From Bacteroidales bacterium (GTDB taxonomy: Bacteria > Bacteroidota > Bacteroidia > Bacteroidales > UBA10428), in assembly GCA_016934055.1 (NCBI GenBank), contig JAFGTR010000144.1:1-57923 (forward strand): a DNA stretch of 57,923 nt, in the 5' to 3' direction. A program made the translations under genes and the position numbers. This document shows positions 36,816 to 47,400 of this stretch, in pieces. The stretch's first letter is position 1, and every line of letters begins with the position of its first letter. The notes under the pieces were generated by a model. The model made no database searches, was not told where the DNA came from, and worked only from the letters and a program-made list of their open reading frames with translations.

Positions 36816-37550
36816 ATGCCGGCTCATCTTAATCCACATATTTCGGTTGACTGTGTTGTTTTTGGTTTCGACGGGAATGAGTTGAAAGTATTGCTTATCA
36901 ACCGCGATCCTTCCGAAAATCCTGCACAGTCGGGGAAGCTTAAATTACCCGGAGATCTCATTATCCATGGCGAAGTGCTTATTGATGCTGCTGATCGTGT
37001 TCTTACCGAACTCACCGGACTTCATAACATTTACCTTAAGCAGTTTGGCATATTTGATGATCCCTTCCGTCTTAAGCCCTCATTTGATCTCGACTGGCTA
37101 AGGAAGAGATCAGGGCTCAGGGTTGAAAGAGTCATCACTGTGGCCTATTATTCGCTTATAAAAATCGATCAGAGCCTGCCAACTGATTTGTCAATTGCCT
37201 ATAATGCCAGGTGGTATCCGTGTACTTCAATTCCGCCGCTGATCTTTGATCACAACCGTATTGCCGACCGGGGACTTGAAACCATCAGAAGGGAAATACT
37301 CATCGAGCCTCTTTGTTTTGAACTTTTGCCTGAGAAATTTACCCTTAATCAATTACAACGTCTCTATGAGGCTATACTGGGATGCTCGCTTGACAACAGG
37401 AATTTTCGCAAGAAAATTCAGCGTTTACCATACATTGTCCCTCTTAACGAGAGGCAGAATGGAGTTCCACACAAGCCGGCCCGGCTTCATGTATTCAATA
37501 ACAAAAAATATACCTTACTGAAAAAGGATCATAATGTATTTATTTTATAA
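36816..37550 (+). CDS. NUDIX-domain transcriptional regulator of xylose genes (NrtR-like)
   Basis: 244 residues. The N-terminal NUDIX fold (ISVDCVVFGFDGNELKVLLINRD) is followed by a degenerate NUDIX box: in GDLIIHGEVLIDAADRVLTELTGL the REUxEE core has become RVLTEL, so hydrolase activity is unlikely. The C-terminal 80 residues (LNQLQRLYEAILGCSLDNRNFRKKI) form the winged-helix DNA-binding part seen in NrtR and in the Bacteroides AraR/XylR-type regulators. It lies directly before xylB (20-base gap) and behind a palindromic operator. A xylose-pathway sugar or sugar phosphate is the likely effector, which is inference. Confidence 0.85.
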   Translation: MPAHLNPHISVDCVVFGFDGNELKVLLINRDPSENPAQSGKLKLPGDLIIHGEVLIDAADRVLTELTGLHNIYLKQFGIFDDPFRLKPSFDLDWLRKRSGLRVERVITVAYYSLIKIDQSLPTDLSIAYNARWYPCTSIPPLIFDHNRIADRGLETIRREILIEPLCFELLPEKFTLNQLQRLYEAILGCSLDNRNFRKKIQRLPYIVPLNERQNGVPHKPARLHVFNNKKYTLLKKDHNVFIL

Positions 37551-37570
37551 TCAATCAGAAACAAAAGAAT

Positions 37571-39052
37571 ATGGTTTTACTGGGATTTGATGTCGGAAGT
37601 TCATCGGTGAAGGCAAGTCTGCTGGAGGCTGACACCGGAAAATGTTTAGCTTCAGTTTTTCAGCCGAAGCAGGAAATGCCCATAACTGCACAAAAAACCG
37701 GATGGGCTGAACAGGATCCTGAAAACTGGTGGAAATACCTTAAGCTTGCACTGGCTGATGTTATTGATCAGTCAGGTGTTGATACCGGTGATATTAAAGG
37801 CATTGGTATTTCCTATCAGATGCATGGTCTGGTCATCGTTGACAACAATGGCAAAGTGTTAAGACCTTCAATAATATGGTGTGACAGCCGGTCAGTCGAT
37901 ATCGGAAATGATGCTTTTAATAACATTGGCGATGAAAAATGTCTTTCAAGCCTGCTGAATTCGCCGGGCAATTTCACGGCATCAAAGTTGAAATGGGTAA
38001 AAGATAACGAACCCGAGATTTATAAAAGGATATATAAAGTCATGCTGCCAGGCGATTATATTGCAGCCAGGATGACAGGTGAAATAAAAACCACCATATC
38101 AGGAATGTCGGAAGGTATTTTTTGGGATTTCAGGAACAATAGTCTGTCAGAACTTATTCTCAATGAATATGGTATTGACAAAACACTAATGCCGGAGATC
38201 ACACCCACCTTTGCCATTCAGGGTGTTATCTCATCGCAGGCGGCCAGTGAGCTTGGTCTGAAACCGGGTACACCAGTGGCATACCGTGCCGGCGACCAAC
38301 CCAACAATGCCTTTTCACTTAATGTACTGAATCCGGGTGAAATTGCAGCTACCGCAGGAACATCAGGTGTGGTATATGGTATCAGTGATGTTGTCAAATA
38401 CGATCCTCAGTCACGCGTGAACACCTTTGCTCATGTAAATCACAGTACAAATGACACGAGACTGGGCATATTGTTGTGTGTTAACGGCACAGGTATTCTG
38501 AATTCATGGCTGAAGAGAAACATAGCCGGCCAGACTGATTATAACGAAATGAACAGGATAGCTTCTCAGGTGACCATCGGATCAGAAGGGCTGGTCATTT
38601 TACCTTTCGGCAATGGTGCTGAACGGATGCTGGGCAATAAGGACACCGGCTGCTCAATTTCCGGACTGAATTTCAATGTTCACAACAAAGCTCATTTGAT
38701 GAGAGCTGCCCAGGAAGGCATTGTCTTTTCTTTCAATTACGGTATTGAAATAATGGAATCTATTGGCATAAAACCTTCCGTTATAAGGGCCGGAAACTCA
38801 AATATGTTTCTGAGTCCGCTTTTCAGGGATGCATTGGCTTCCACAGCAGGAGCAACAATTGAGTTATATGATACTGACGGTGCCAGGGGTGCTGCACTTG
38901 GGGCCGGCATAGGGGCCGGAATATACAAGTCATTCAGCGATGCCTTTCAACATCTGAAAAAACTGCAAACTGTTGAACCCGATACCTCCAATACAAATGC
39001 TTATAAGGATGCTTATCAAAACTGGCTTGATAAGCTTAAAAAATTTATCTGA
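37571..39052 (+). CDS. xylB: Xylulokinase
   Basis: 493-residue FGGY carbohydrate kinase phosphorylating D-xylulose to xylulose-5-phosphate for the pentose phosphate pathway. The N-terminal ATPase motif is LLGFDVGSSSVKASL; the substrate region has GIGISYQMHGLVIVD and SIIWCDSRS; the second domain has GTSGVVYG and the adenosine motif GARGAALGAGIGAGIY. Complete. Second gene of the regulator-xylB-xylA operon, and the pairing with xylA fixes the sugar with good confidence. Confidence 0.93.
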   Translation: MVLLGFDVGSSSVKASLLEADTGKCLASVFQPKQEMPITAQKTGWAEQDPENWWKYLKLALADVIDQSGVDTGDIKGIGISYQMHGLVIVDNNGKVLRPSIIWCDSRSVDIGNDAFNNIGDEKCLSSLLNSPGNFTASKLKWVKDNEPEIYKRIYKVMLPGDYIAARMTGEIKTTISGMSEGIFWDFRNNSLSELILNEYGIDKTLMPEITPTFAIQGVISSQAASELGLKPGTPVAYRAGDQPNNAFSLNVLNPGEIAATAGTSGVVYGISDVVKYDPQSRVNTFAHVNHSTNDTRLGILLCVNGTGILNSWLKRNIAGQTDYNEMNRIASQVTIGSEGLVILPFGNGAERMLGNKDTGCSISGLNFNVHNKAHLMRAAQEGIVFSFNYGIEIMESIGIKPSVIRAGNSNMFLSPLFRDALASTAGATIELYDTDGARGAALGAGIGAGIYKSFSDAFQHLKKLQTVEPDTSNTNAYKDAYQNWLDKLKKFI

Positions 39053-39112
39053 TAAAATACACGATGAAATTTATCGATCTTATTTACAAAGTAATAATTT
39101 AATAAAATAAAC

Positions 39113-40441
39113 ATGAAGATTGTAACTGGAAGTAAGGAGTATTTTCCCGGAATAGGGAAAATCAATTATGAAGGGCGTGATTCCAAAAATCCGCTTGCCT
39201 TCAAGTTTTATGATGAGCAAAAAACGGTAGCCGGAAAAACAATGAAAGACCATTTCCGTTTTGCCATGGCTTACTGGCATACCTTATGCGGCAAAGGTGG
39301 GGATCCCTTTGGTGACGGGACAAAGGATTTTCCGTGGGATGGTGATAAAGATGCGGTTGTTGCCGGAAAAAACAAAATGGACGCTGCTTTTGAATTCATG
39401 ACAAAACTGGGCCTCGGTTTTTATTGCTTTCACGATTATGACCTGGTAAAAGAAGCTGATACCATTGCTGAATCTGAGAAAAGACTTCAGACGATGGTTG
39501 ACTATGCAAAAGAAAAACAAAAGGAATCAGGCGTAAAACTGTTATGGGGAACAGCCAATCTTTTCGGCAATCCGCGCTTTATGAACGGAGCCGCCACAAA
39601 TCCTGATTTTAATGTGATTCCATGGGCTGCAACACAGGTAAAAAATGCCCTCGATGCTACCATTGCCCTGGGAGGCGAAAACTATGTTTTCTGGGGCGGT
39701 CGTGAAGGTTACATGTCACTGCTGAATACAAATACAAAACGGGAACTTCAGCATCTGGCCATGTTTCTTACTAAGGCACGTGATTATGCACGCAAACAGG
39801 GATGGAAAGGAACTTTCCTTATTGAGCCCAAGCCTATGGAGCCAACAAAACATCAGTATGATTTTGATTCACAAACGGTTATCGGATTTCTGCGTTATTT
39901 TGGACTTGATAAAGACTTTAAGCTGAACATTGAAGTGAACCATGCAACACTGGCCGGCCATACATTCGAGCACGACCTTCAGATGGCTGCAGATGCCGGT
40001 TTATTAGGCAGCATCGATGCCAACCGTGGAGATTATCAGAACGGATGGGATACTGATCAGTTCCCCATTAACATTTACGAACTCACCGAGGCCATGCTGG
40101 TTATTCTTCAGGCAGGTGGTTTTACCACAGGCGGCGTAAACTTTGATGCCAAAACCCGCAGAAATTCAACTGACCTTGAGGATATTTTTATTGCCCATAT
40201 AGGTGGTATGGATGCATTTGCCAGGGCACTTCTGGTCGCCAATGATGTTCTCACCAAATCAGATTACCGGAAGCTCCGTAAGGAACGTTATGCCTCATTC
40301 GATGATGGCAACGGCAAAGCCTTTGAAGAAGGCAAACTTTCTCTTGAAGATCTTCGCGCACTTGCCATAAAGAATGGTGAGCCCAAGCAGATCAGCGGCA
40401 AGCAGGAGTTGTATGAAACCATAATTAACCAGTATATTTAA
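39113..40441 (+). CDS. xylA: Xylose isomerase
   Basis: 442-residue TIM-barrel enzyme of the large class II group that interconverts D-xylose and D-xylulose. Active-site histidine in FCFHDYDL; metal ligands in [30 protein letters not shown] and [25 protein letters not shown] and [10 protein letters not shown] are typical. All ligands are intact. Last gene of the xylose operon, 60 bases after xylB and followed by a strong terminator. No xylose transporter is in the window. Confidence 0.97.
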   Translation: MKIVTGSKEYFPGIGKINYEGRDSKNPLAFKFYDEQKTVAGKTMKDHFRFAMAYWHTLCGKGGDPFGDGTKDFPWDGDKDAVVAGKNKMDAAFEFMTKLGLGFYCFHDYDLVKEADTIAESEKRLQTMVDYAKEKQKESGVKLLWGTANLFGNPRFMNGAATNPDFNVIPWAATQVKNALDATIALGGENYVFWGGREGYMSLLNTNTKRELQHLAMFLTKARDYARKQGWKGTFLIEPKPMEPTKHQYDFDSQTVIGFLRYFGLDKDFKLNIEVNHATLAGHTFEHDLQMAADAGLLGSIDANRGDYQNGWDTDQFPINIYELTEAMLVILQAGGFTTGGVNFDAKTRRNSTDLEDIFIAHIGGMDAFARALLVANDVLTKSDYRKLRKERYASFDDGNGKAFEEGKLSLEDLRALAIKNGEPKQISGKQELYETIINQYI

Positions 40442-40463
40442 TACTGAAAATTCCTTATTCATC

Positions 40464-40509
40464 AAGGTTCAGTGGTTGGCCGGCAAGCCTGTTGCTGAAC
40501 CTTTTTTTT
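40464..40509 (+). terminator. Terminator of the xylose operon
   Basis: AAGGTTCAG (40464-40472) and CTGAACCTT (40495-40503) pair perfectly, with a GC-rich loop and a run of eight T (40502-40509). It is the clearest rho-independent terminator in the window and lies 23 bases after the xylA stop codon. Confidence 0.85.
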
Positions 40510-40543
40510 ATGAATTCAGCGATTACACATACCCCGGGTTTCA

Positions 40544-40563
40544 CCTGTCTTCCGACAGGCAGG
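40544..40563. repeat. REP-like palindrome CCTGTC-N-GACAGGCAGG
   Basis: An imperfect member of the CCTGCCTG family between xylA and the hlyD-like gene. It is followed at 40574-40628 by a CAACCATAA-like 9-mer repeat reaching almost to the hlyD-like stop codon. Confidence 0.55.
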
Positions 40564-40635
40564 CCGACAACAGATAACAGTTACAACCACAACCACCATA
40601 ACAATCACAACAACCATAACAAACAAAACTTCCCC

Positions 40636-41946
40636 TTACATTTTCCTGTGTCTTCTTATAATATGCCGTATAGGATTCATTATTCTTGTCATCAAAGTCA
40701 TCTCATCAGTGATTATCTCAGCATCACCCTGCATCTCCTGGCGGAAATCGATGGTTTTTCCATAGGTAGTAAGCAGGGAGTCCTTCAGGTTAACCTGAAC
40801 CATGTAGGCTGATTCATTTGGAGCTGCAGCAATGGATTTAACATAACCATTAAGCATGCCAAACTCAAGGTATGGATAGTGATCGAGTTTTATCACAACC
40901 CGTTGTCCTTCTCTGACTTTTCCGGCTCCTTCCATCGAAAGATTCATCTTGCCAATGACGTTACCCTGTTCAAGCGGGATAACGGTCATCACAAGATCGC
41001 CCTCTGACACCGGCTGATTTTCATTCCATACTTTTGAAAAACTCACTCTTCCCGACAGAGGAGCTTTCAGCACATAGTGGCCTTCCCAGGTTGCAATAGC
41101 AGCTGAAAGATTTAATAATGATTCGCGAATAAAACGCTCTTTTTCAAACTGCTTCTCCCTCACTTCGGATTCAAGGGTGATAATCTCCTGTCTTACCTGT
41201 GCTTCCTGCAATCTATTGTTGGCCAGCGTAACTTTTGATTCTCCGTAGCTGAAATTTTTTGTCAGCAAAAGCGATTCCGATTTTTCCAGGTCTGCATCTG
41301 AGATGGTCCCTGATGCATGGAGTGCAATATCCCTTTCATGTTGTTTCCGGGCGAGATCAAGTTCCTTTTTCAGGATATTGCATTGTTTTGCCAGTTCCCG
41401 GCTGAGTTCAATATACCTTTCAAGCTCCTGTTTAAATGCCGTTATTCGCTGTTTTTCAGGATTATCCTGCAGATAATAGACATAATCAGCACTATGATTA
41501 AGGTAAGCTGAAAGATTGGGCTGTATTTCTCCCACCTGAAAAGAGCCTTTAAAAAGAGCATGCCCCCCCTGAAGACCAAGAGCTGTCGTATCTGACAGAA
41601 GGCTATCGGTCAAACGTCTGACCAGCATCACATCATTATAATTGGCCGGATTATTGATGATGGCAAGTAAATCGCCAGGATTTACCAATTGGTTGTCTTC
41701 AACAAACAATTTTTGCATATTGCCGGAAGCACGAGCCATCAGGTTTGCCGGAGGATTTTCAGTAGTGATGACAATGACAGATTTAACTGCATCGGGAAAT
41801 TTAAAGACAGAAGCAAAGAGTATAAGAATAAGCAAAAATAAAAAAACAACAGTTGTGCCCCATGTGGTCATCCAACCCGGTGCCCTGCCTATTATTTCCT
41901 GCATGGGAGCATTCCGTATCTCAATATACTGATCGGTTTCCTGCAT
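40636..41946 (-). CDS. HlyD family membrane fusion protein
   Basis: 436-residue periplasmic adaptor for a type I-style peptide exporter. One N-terminal membrane helix (TVVFLFLLILILFASVF, about 29-46), a biotinyl-lipoyl-like half (ANLMARASGNMQKLFVEDNQLVNPGDLLAII), a long alpha hairpin at about 140-265, and the second barrel half (YVLKAPLSGRVSFSKVWNENQPVSEGDLVMTVIPL). It belongs with the C39-peptidase ABC gene upstream. The 182 bases between them contain repeats, but they are in the same direction and probably one unit. No outer-membrane channel gene is nearby. Confidence 0.9.
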   Translation of the reverse strand: MQETDQYIEIRNAPMQEIIGRAPGWMTTWGTTVVFLFLLILILFASVFKFPDAVKSVIVITTENPPANLMARASGNMQKLFVEDNQLVNPGDLLAIINNPANYNDVMLVRRLTDSLLSDTTALGLQGGHALFKGSFQVGEIQPNLSAYLNHSADYVYYLQDNPEKQRITAFKQELERYIELSRELAKQCNILKKELDLARKQHERDIALHASGTISDADLEKSESLLLTKNFSYGESKVTLANNRLQEAQVRQEIITLESEVREKQFEKERFIRESLLNLSAAIATWEGHYVLKAPLSGRVSFSKVWNENQPVSEGDLVMTVIPLEQGNVIGKMNLSMEGAGKVREGQRVVIKLDHYPYLEFGMLNGYVKSIAAAPNESAYMVQVNLKDSLLTTYGKTIDFRQEMQGDAEIITDEMTLMTRIMNPIRHIIRRHRKM

Positions 41947-42013
41947 AATTCATTCCATTCCTTATACTTAATATGCCCCTTCAAAATCAGAAAAGGCAAT
42001 CAAATATTATTTT

Positions 42014-42082
42014 GTTCACGGTTCACGGATAATCTGTCAATCTGTAAATCCGTCAACAATCAACAGTCGACGGTCTGTAAAC
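42014..42082. repeat. Heptamer array, family B
   Basis: Minus-strand units CCGTGAA, CCGTGAA, CCGTCGA, CTGTTGA and decayed 8-base variants, in the space between the ABC exporter gene and the hlyD-like gene. Confidence 0.6.
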
Positions 42083-42105
42083 CCTCAAATCTTCAAACCT
42101 TCAAG

Positions 42106-42125
42106 CCTGCCTGACGTCAGGCAGG
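42106..42125. repeat. REP-like palindrome, perfect 20-mer
   Basis: CCTGCCTGACGTCAGGCAGG is a perfect 20-base palindrome ending three bases before the stop codon end of the ABC exporter gene (42129). Best example of the family in this window. Confidence 0.75.
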
Positions 42126-42128
42126 TCT

Positions 42129-44342
42129 TCACACCCCCATCTCCAACTGATTCTTAACCAAATTATAATAATGGCCTTTCCTGGCTGTCAATTCATCATG
42201 CGTCCCTGTTTCCACCAATTCTCCTTTTTCGAGGACAATAATCTGATCGGCATTTTTAACGGTGCTGAGACGATGAGCCACAATGATGACAGTTCTTTCA
42301 TTAAAAAACGCCTCAAGGTTTTGCATGACAACAAGTTCATTACTGGCATCAAGAGCATTGGTAGCCTCATCAAAAAAAATAAACAATGGTTTTTTATATA
42401 CAGCCCTGGCTATAAGGATACGCTGTTTTTGTCCCTGGCTCAGTCCGTGCCCCTCATTACCGATTTTGGTGTTATATGACAAGGGCAACGATTCTACAAA
42501 ATCGCGTATGTTGGCCATTTTAGCAGCCATCAGCAATTTATCAATATCTATGGGATCATCGGCCATGGCAATATTACGGGCGATGGAGTCATTAAAGATA
42601 TAACCGTCTTGCATGACCACACCGCAATTCTGTCTCCAGAAACGCGAATCAATGCTTTCGAGGAAGGTATCTCCTATCTTAACAGAACCTTCAACGGGTG
42701 TGTAGAATCCCAGCAATGTCTTAATCAGTGTCGTTTTTCCGCTTCCGCTGGTACCAACGACAGCTGTTACTTTTTTCCCCGGTATAATGAGGTTAATATT
42801 CCTGAGCGCAAAATCAGAATGAGGTCCTTCATACTGAAAGCTGACCTGGTGAACATGTATATCATGATCGGAAGGTAAGGAAAGCAATTTTGCCGAAACA
42901 GCAGGTTCTTCATCCTTTTTCAGGTGTATTTCACCAAGCCTTTCCAGGCTTATCTTGGCATCCTGGGCATGGTGAATAAAAAGGGTCAGCTGTTCCAGTG
43001 GACTGTTGAGCTGACCGATAATATACTGTATGCTCAACATCATACCCAGGGATATCCGGCCATCAAGTACTGAATAGGCTGCCAATACTGTGATTATGAT
43101 ATTTTTCAGTTCATTGACAAGCAGGGCGCCTGCCTGCTGATATTGTGACAAAGTCAGATTCCTGATGTTTATCCTGAAGATGCGTGCCTGGATATTCTCC
43201 CATTCCCATCTTTTCTGCTTTTCACAATTATTCAGTTTTATTTCCTGCATGGCTGTGACCAACTGGATAATATTACTCTGGTTTGAGGACATCTGGGCAA
43301 ACATTTTATGATCAAGATTGCGCCTGCGGTTAAGAAAAATTGATACCCAACCGATATACAAAGCACTGCCCAGAATAAAAACAAGAAAAATAACAGGATT
43401 ATAAAACAACAAGACCAGACCAAAGACCAGGAGATTGAAAGCAGAAAAAACCACAGACAGGGAAGATGTGGTCATAAACTGTTCAATGCGCTGATGATCC
43501 TGAATACGTTGAATGAGATCCCCGGTTAATTTCGTGTCAAAATATGCAATAGGAAGTTTCATCAGTTTTGCCAGAAAATCGGAGATCAATGAGACATTAA
43601 TGCGGGCGCTGAGATGAAGCAATATCCAGCTGCGGATGAATTCAACTGCACTTCGGCTTATCAGCAGGACAAGTTGTGCGATGAGGATCAGCAGTATGAA
43701 GCTGCGGATTTGCCGGCTGATGCCTATATCAACAAGCGCCTGTGTCAGAAAGGGAAAAATCAACTGGATAAGGCTGCCGATTATCAGACCAATCACCAGC
43801 TGAATGACAAATTTGCGATAGGGCCTGAGATAAGAAAGCAGATATGCAAAACCAGATTTGTTAACAGGTTCGTCTTCATTAGCATAGAAATCAGGGCCCG
43901 GCTCCAGCAGCAGGCAAAGTCCTTTTTCAACATTCGCCACCAGCGTGCCTGTCCATGAATCCATAAACTCTTTACGGGTGTACTGTATCAATCCATGAGC
44001 CGGGTCAGCCACATGAACAAGGTAATCCTTTTTACCATTAACACGGGTCTGCAAAATTTTATAAAGAACTATAAAATGATCCTGTTTCCAGTGCACGATA
44101 CAGGGTAAAGGAATTTCATTCACAAGTTGATTGAAACTGACTTTAATACCCAATGTTTTGAAGCCAATGCTTTCAGCTGCATCACTTATGCCGAGCATAC
44201 TCACGCCTTCACGAGTAAGGTAACTGTGATCACGCAGTGTTTGAAGCGAATAATTTTTCCCGTAGAATTTAGCGATCATTCTCAGGCATGCCGGACCACA
44301 GTCCTTGGCATCATACTGCTGATAGAAAGGGAAACGGGGCAT
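42129..44342 (-). CDS. C39 peptidase-containing ABC exporter
   Basis: 737-residue peptidase-containing ATP-binding transporter. The N-terminal C39 cysteine protease has Cys15 (DAKDCGPACLRMIA), His89 (WKQDHFIVLY) and Asp113 (HVADPAHG), so the catalytic set is intact. Membrane helices lie at about 165-450. The ATPase has Walker A VVGTSGSGKTTLIK, signature LSQGQKQRILIARA, Walker B PLFIFFDEATNALD and the switch histidine in IVAHRLST. Such exporters cut double-glycine leaders and export the peptide. Its HlyD partner follows. No recognisable leader-peptide gene is nearby, so the substrate is encoded elsewhere or unrecognised. Confidence 0.93.
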   Translation of the reverse strand: MPRFPFYQQYDAKDCGPACLRMIAKFYGKNYSLQTLRDHSYLTREGVSMLGISDAAESIGFKTLGIKVSFNQLVNEIPLPCIVHWKQDHFIVLYKILQTRVNGKKDYLVHVADPAHGLIQYTRKEFMDSWTGTLVANVEKGLCLLLEPGPDFYANEDEPVNKSGFAYLLSYLRPYRKFVIQLVIGLIIGSLIQLIFPFLTQALVDIGISRQIRSFILLILIAQLVLLISRSAVEFIRSWILLHLSARINVSLISDFLAKLMKLPIAYFDTKLTGDLIQRIQDHQRIEQFMTTSSLSVVFSAFNLLVFGLVLLFYNPVIFLVFILGSALYIGWVSIFLNRRRNLDHKMFAQMSSNQSNIIQLVTAMQEIKLNNCEKQKRWEWENIQARIFRINIRNLTLSQYQQAGALLVNELKNIIITVLAAYSVLDGRISLGMMLSIQYIIGQLNSPLEQLTLFIHHAQDAKISLERLGEIHLKKDEEPAVSAKLLSLPSDHDIHVHQVSFQYEGPHSDFALRNINLIIPGKKVTAVVGTSGSGKTTLIKTLLGFYTPVEGSVKIGDTFLESIDSRFWRQNCGVVMQDGYIFNDSIARNIAMADDPIDIDKLLMAAKMANIRDFVESLPLSYNTKIGNEGHGLSQGQKQRILIARAVYKKPLFIFFDEATNALDASNELVVMQNLEAFFNERTVIIVAHRLSTVKNADQIIVLEKGELVETGTHDELTARKGHYYNLVKNQLEMGV

Positions 44343-44419
44343 ACATAACGATTTCCAAAGACAAGATAAGTGAAAATTTCAAGGAAAGCAAAAAAATATA
44401 AATGAGTAAACAGAACAAG

Positions 44420-44460
44420 GGAAAGGTGGAACGGTGGAACGGTGGGAAGTTGGAAAGGTA
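44420..44460. repeat. Octamer repeat GGAACGGT
   Basis: Five degenerate 8-base units (GGAAAGGT, GGAACGGT, GGAACGGT, GGGAAGTT, GGAAAGGT) ending eight bases before the stop codon of the propeller-sensor gene at 44469. Similar placement to the heptamer arrays but period 8. Confidence 0.6.
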
Positions 44461-44468
44461 GAAACCGG

Positions 44469-47400
44469 TTACTTCTTTTTCTTCCGCATGGCTTTTTCGG
44501 TAAGGTCTTTTATCTGTTGTTCCAGTTGTTCAATTTTCTGGTTCAAAATTTCCTCACGGCTGGCAGCCTCTTCCGCATATTTTATTAATTCATCCTCACG
44601 TCGAACTGACTCTTCCTGCGTTGCCTGCATTTCCTCAAGGTTTTGCCTGAGTTCTTCCTCTCCCTCCTGCAATTCGGCAGCCTGCTTTCTGGTCTGTTCA
44701 ATAAGCTTCTTTAGCTTGGCATTTGCCTTTTCAGTAGCAACAGTAGAAGCAAGGTTTTCGCATATTTTTTCAACAAATGATACCTTATATCCCTTTATTT
44801 TTCTGAAAGAACCAAGTTCAACCACACCAACAGACATTTCATTTACTTTTAAGGGGGCCAGCAATAAATGCTTCAGATGTTCATCCCCCAATCCGGAACG
44901 TAATACAGAATAACCTTCAGGAAGATCATCTATTTCAATAAATTCCTGATCTGCAAAGGAGGTTCCAACGTAGCCTTCACCGGGCAGAAATTTCTGATTG
45001 AGTTTTTCAACATTAAAAGCATAATGTCCTGTAAGTTCCAGATACAATTCATCCTCATTATCATCATTAAGCAGGAATATGCCGCCCTGTTGGGCTTCTA
45101 CATACTCCACAAGCCTCATGATCACCTGTTCGCATAATTGTTTCAGATCATCTTTGCTCTTGCTGATGATTTCTGAAAAAATGCTTATTCCCTGGTTAAA
45201 CCAAAGGAGTTCTTCCTGGTCTTTTTCCCTTAGTTTCAGTTCCTGTTTCTGAAGTATTATTTCCTCCTTTTGCTTATCCAGTTTCTCCCTTGCAGCTTCG
45301 AGTTCGTTGGTGCTTTCCTTGACTCTTAGTTCCAGAAGGGCTTTCTGCCTTTGTTCAATGTTTCTGCGATAACGCACCACATATATGATAATACCGGCAA
45401 TAAGGCAAAAAGCTATTAATTTAAACCATATGGTCGCCATCAATGGTGGCTTCACTCTGATTTTCACTGAAATACCCTCTTCATTCCATTCTCCGTCACT
45501 GTTCGATGCCTGAATCCGCAGTCGGTATTTCCGATAAGGAAGACTCGTATAAGAAACATACCTTCGTGTACCGGCATCGATCCAGTGCTCATCAAAACCT
45601 TCAAGCTTGGTTCTGTATTTATTTTGTGCCGGATTGGCAAAGTGCAGTGCTGCAAAATACAATGTGAAATTGTTCTGCTTATGATCAAGGATTATTTCAT
45701 CAGCCTCAGAAATATGTTTCTTAATGGGAGATTTCTTCCCGGGGCGAACAGATACATTTTTAATCTGCAGGTCGGTAAGGATTATGGCAGGGGCAACTGT
45801 GTCAAGCCTTATTTTTTCGGGATGAAAACTGTTGAAACCAAAATAGCCGCCAAAAAAGATCTCTCCTTCACTGTTACGATGATATGCGCCGCCATTGAAC
45901 TCATTACTTTGCAGGCCGTCCTCAATAGTGTATTGTTTTATAAAACGGGTGACAGGATTAAACTGAATTATACCGTTGTTTGTACTCATCCAGAGATTTG
46001 AGGCATCATCCTCGAAAATACCATAAATTACGGCATTGGACAATTCCTTTATCGTGTTGAAATGTGTGAATTTCCCTGTTTTCCGGTTAAGCATATCAAG
46101 GCCCCCTGAAAAAGTACCAATCCAGAGCATTCCTTTCCTGTCCTCATAAATAGTCAGGACCTCGTTCATGATCAGGCTGTTTGTATCTTTGTCATCATGA
46201 ACATAATGAATAAAACCATCGTTTTCAGGATTGTATAAATTCAGACCATAATCCGTAGCTACCCACATACCGCCGGATGCATCACCATAAACATAATAAG
46301 CCGTGGTGTTGTTAAGGCTGTGCGGATCATTGGCATCAGGGACATACCGGGTAATGCTGTCATTCTCTATCGCCATACGGTTAAGGCCATTATCCGTTCC
46401 GATCCATAAATAACCATCAGCATCAAAATACAAAGAATAGATCAGATTGCTCGTCAAAGATGCCGGATCAAGAGGATTATGATAATAATGATCATATTGA
46501 ATAGGTAATCTGTTATCGTCAAGTATGATTTTATTGAGACCACCGTCATCTGTACCAATCCAGATCACGCCCTCCGGATTTTCCCTTATAACTCTAACCT
46601 TGTTACTGGACAGGCTGTTGGGATTATTGCTCTTATGTGAAATCCTGAAATAATGCCCGTTATTCCGGTCGAATACATGCACCCCGTCTGTCTTTGAACC
46701 GATCCAGAGATAATTATACCGATCCTCATAGATAGCATAAATACTTTTAAAAGAGATGTTTTCTTTTACACCGGGGATATAATCATAAAGCTTGAACTTT
46801 TCTTTATTCGGATTATATTTATCCAATCCGTATGTTCCTGCCCAAATGATACCGGCATTATCTTTGCACAGACACGAGACTTCATTATGTCCTATACTGT
46901 ATGGATTATTATAATCAAATGTATGCGAGACAATCCTGCCCTGTTCTATAACATGAATATCCAGGCCATTTCCAAAGGTTGCCACCCATATATTGCCCTG
47001 ATTATCCTCTATGACATCCGTAATTTCAGAGAAAGAGGATGCTGCAGCAGACGGAAAGCGTGAAAAATATTCGATTCCGGCATTCTTCTTTGCCAGACCC
47101 TTTTCAGTACCCACCCAAATATTTCCTTTTTTGTCGCAGTAAAGACTTGTAATAACATCGGAAGGCAGTGATAAAGTATCGTCAGGAGCATGTCTGTAAT
47201 AGTCTACCAGACTATGGGTTGTGTCCACCCGGTTCAATCCGTTTTGTGTTCCAATCCATATAACGCCCTTGTCATCTGTGATCAACGCTGTAATTTCATT
47301 GCCGGTTAAGCTTAACGGTTTATTTTGATGAAGCAAGGGTTTTTCAAACCTTCCGGTTTTATGATTGAGAATTCCCAATCCTTTATTTGTCCCGACCCAT

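Noticed and set aside
40492..40812. 106-residue plus-strand frame after xylA, considered as a double-glycine peptide substrate of the C39 exporter
   Set aside because: It begins in the xylA terminator T-run, reads through the palindrome and 9-mer repeats, overlaps the hlyD-like gene and has no GG leader.
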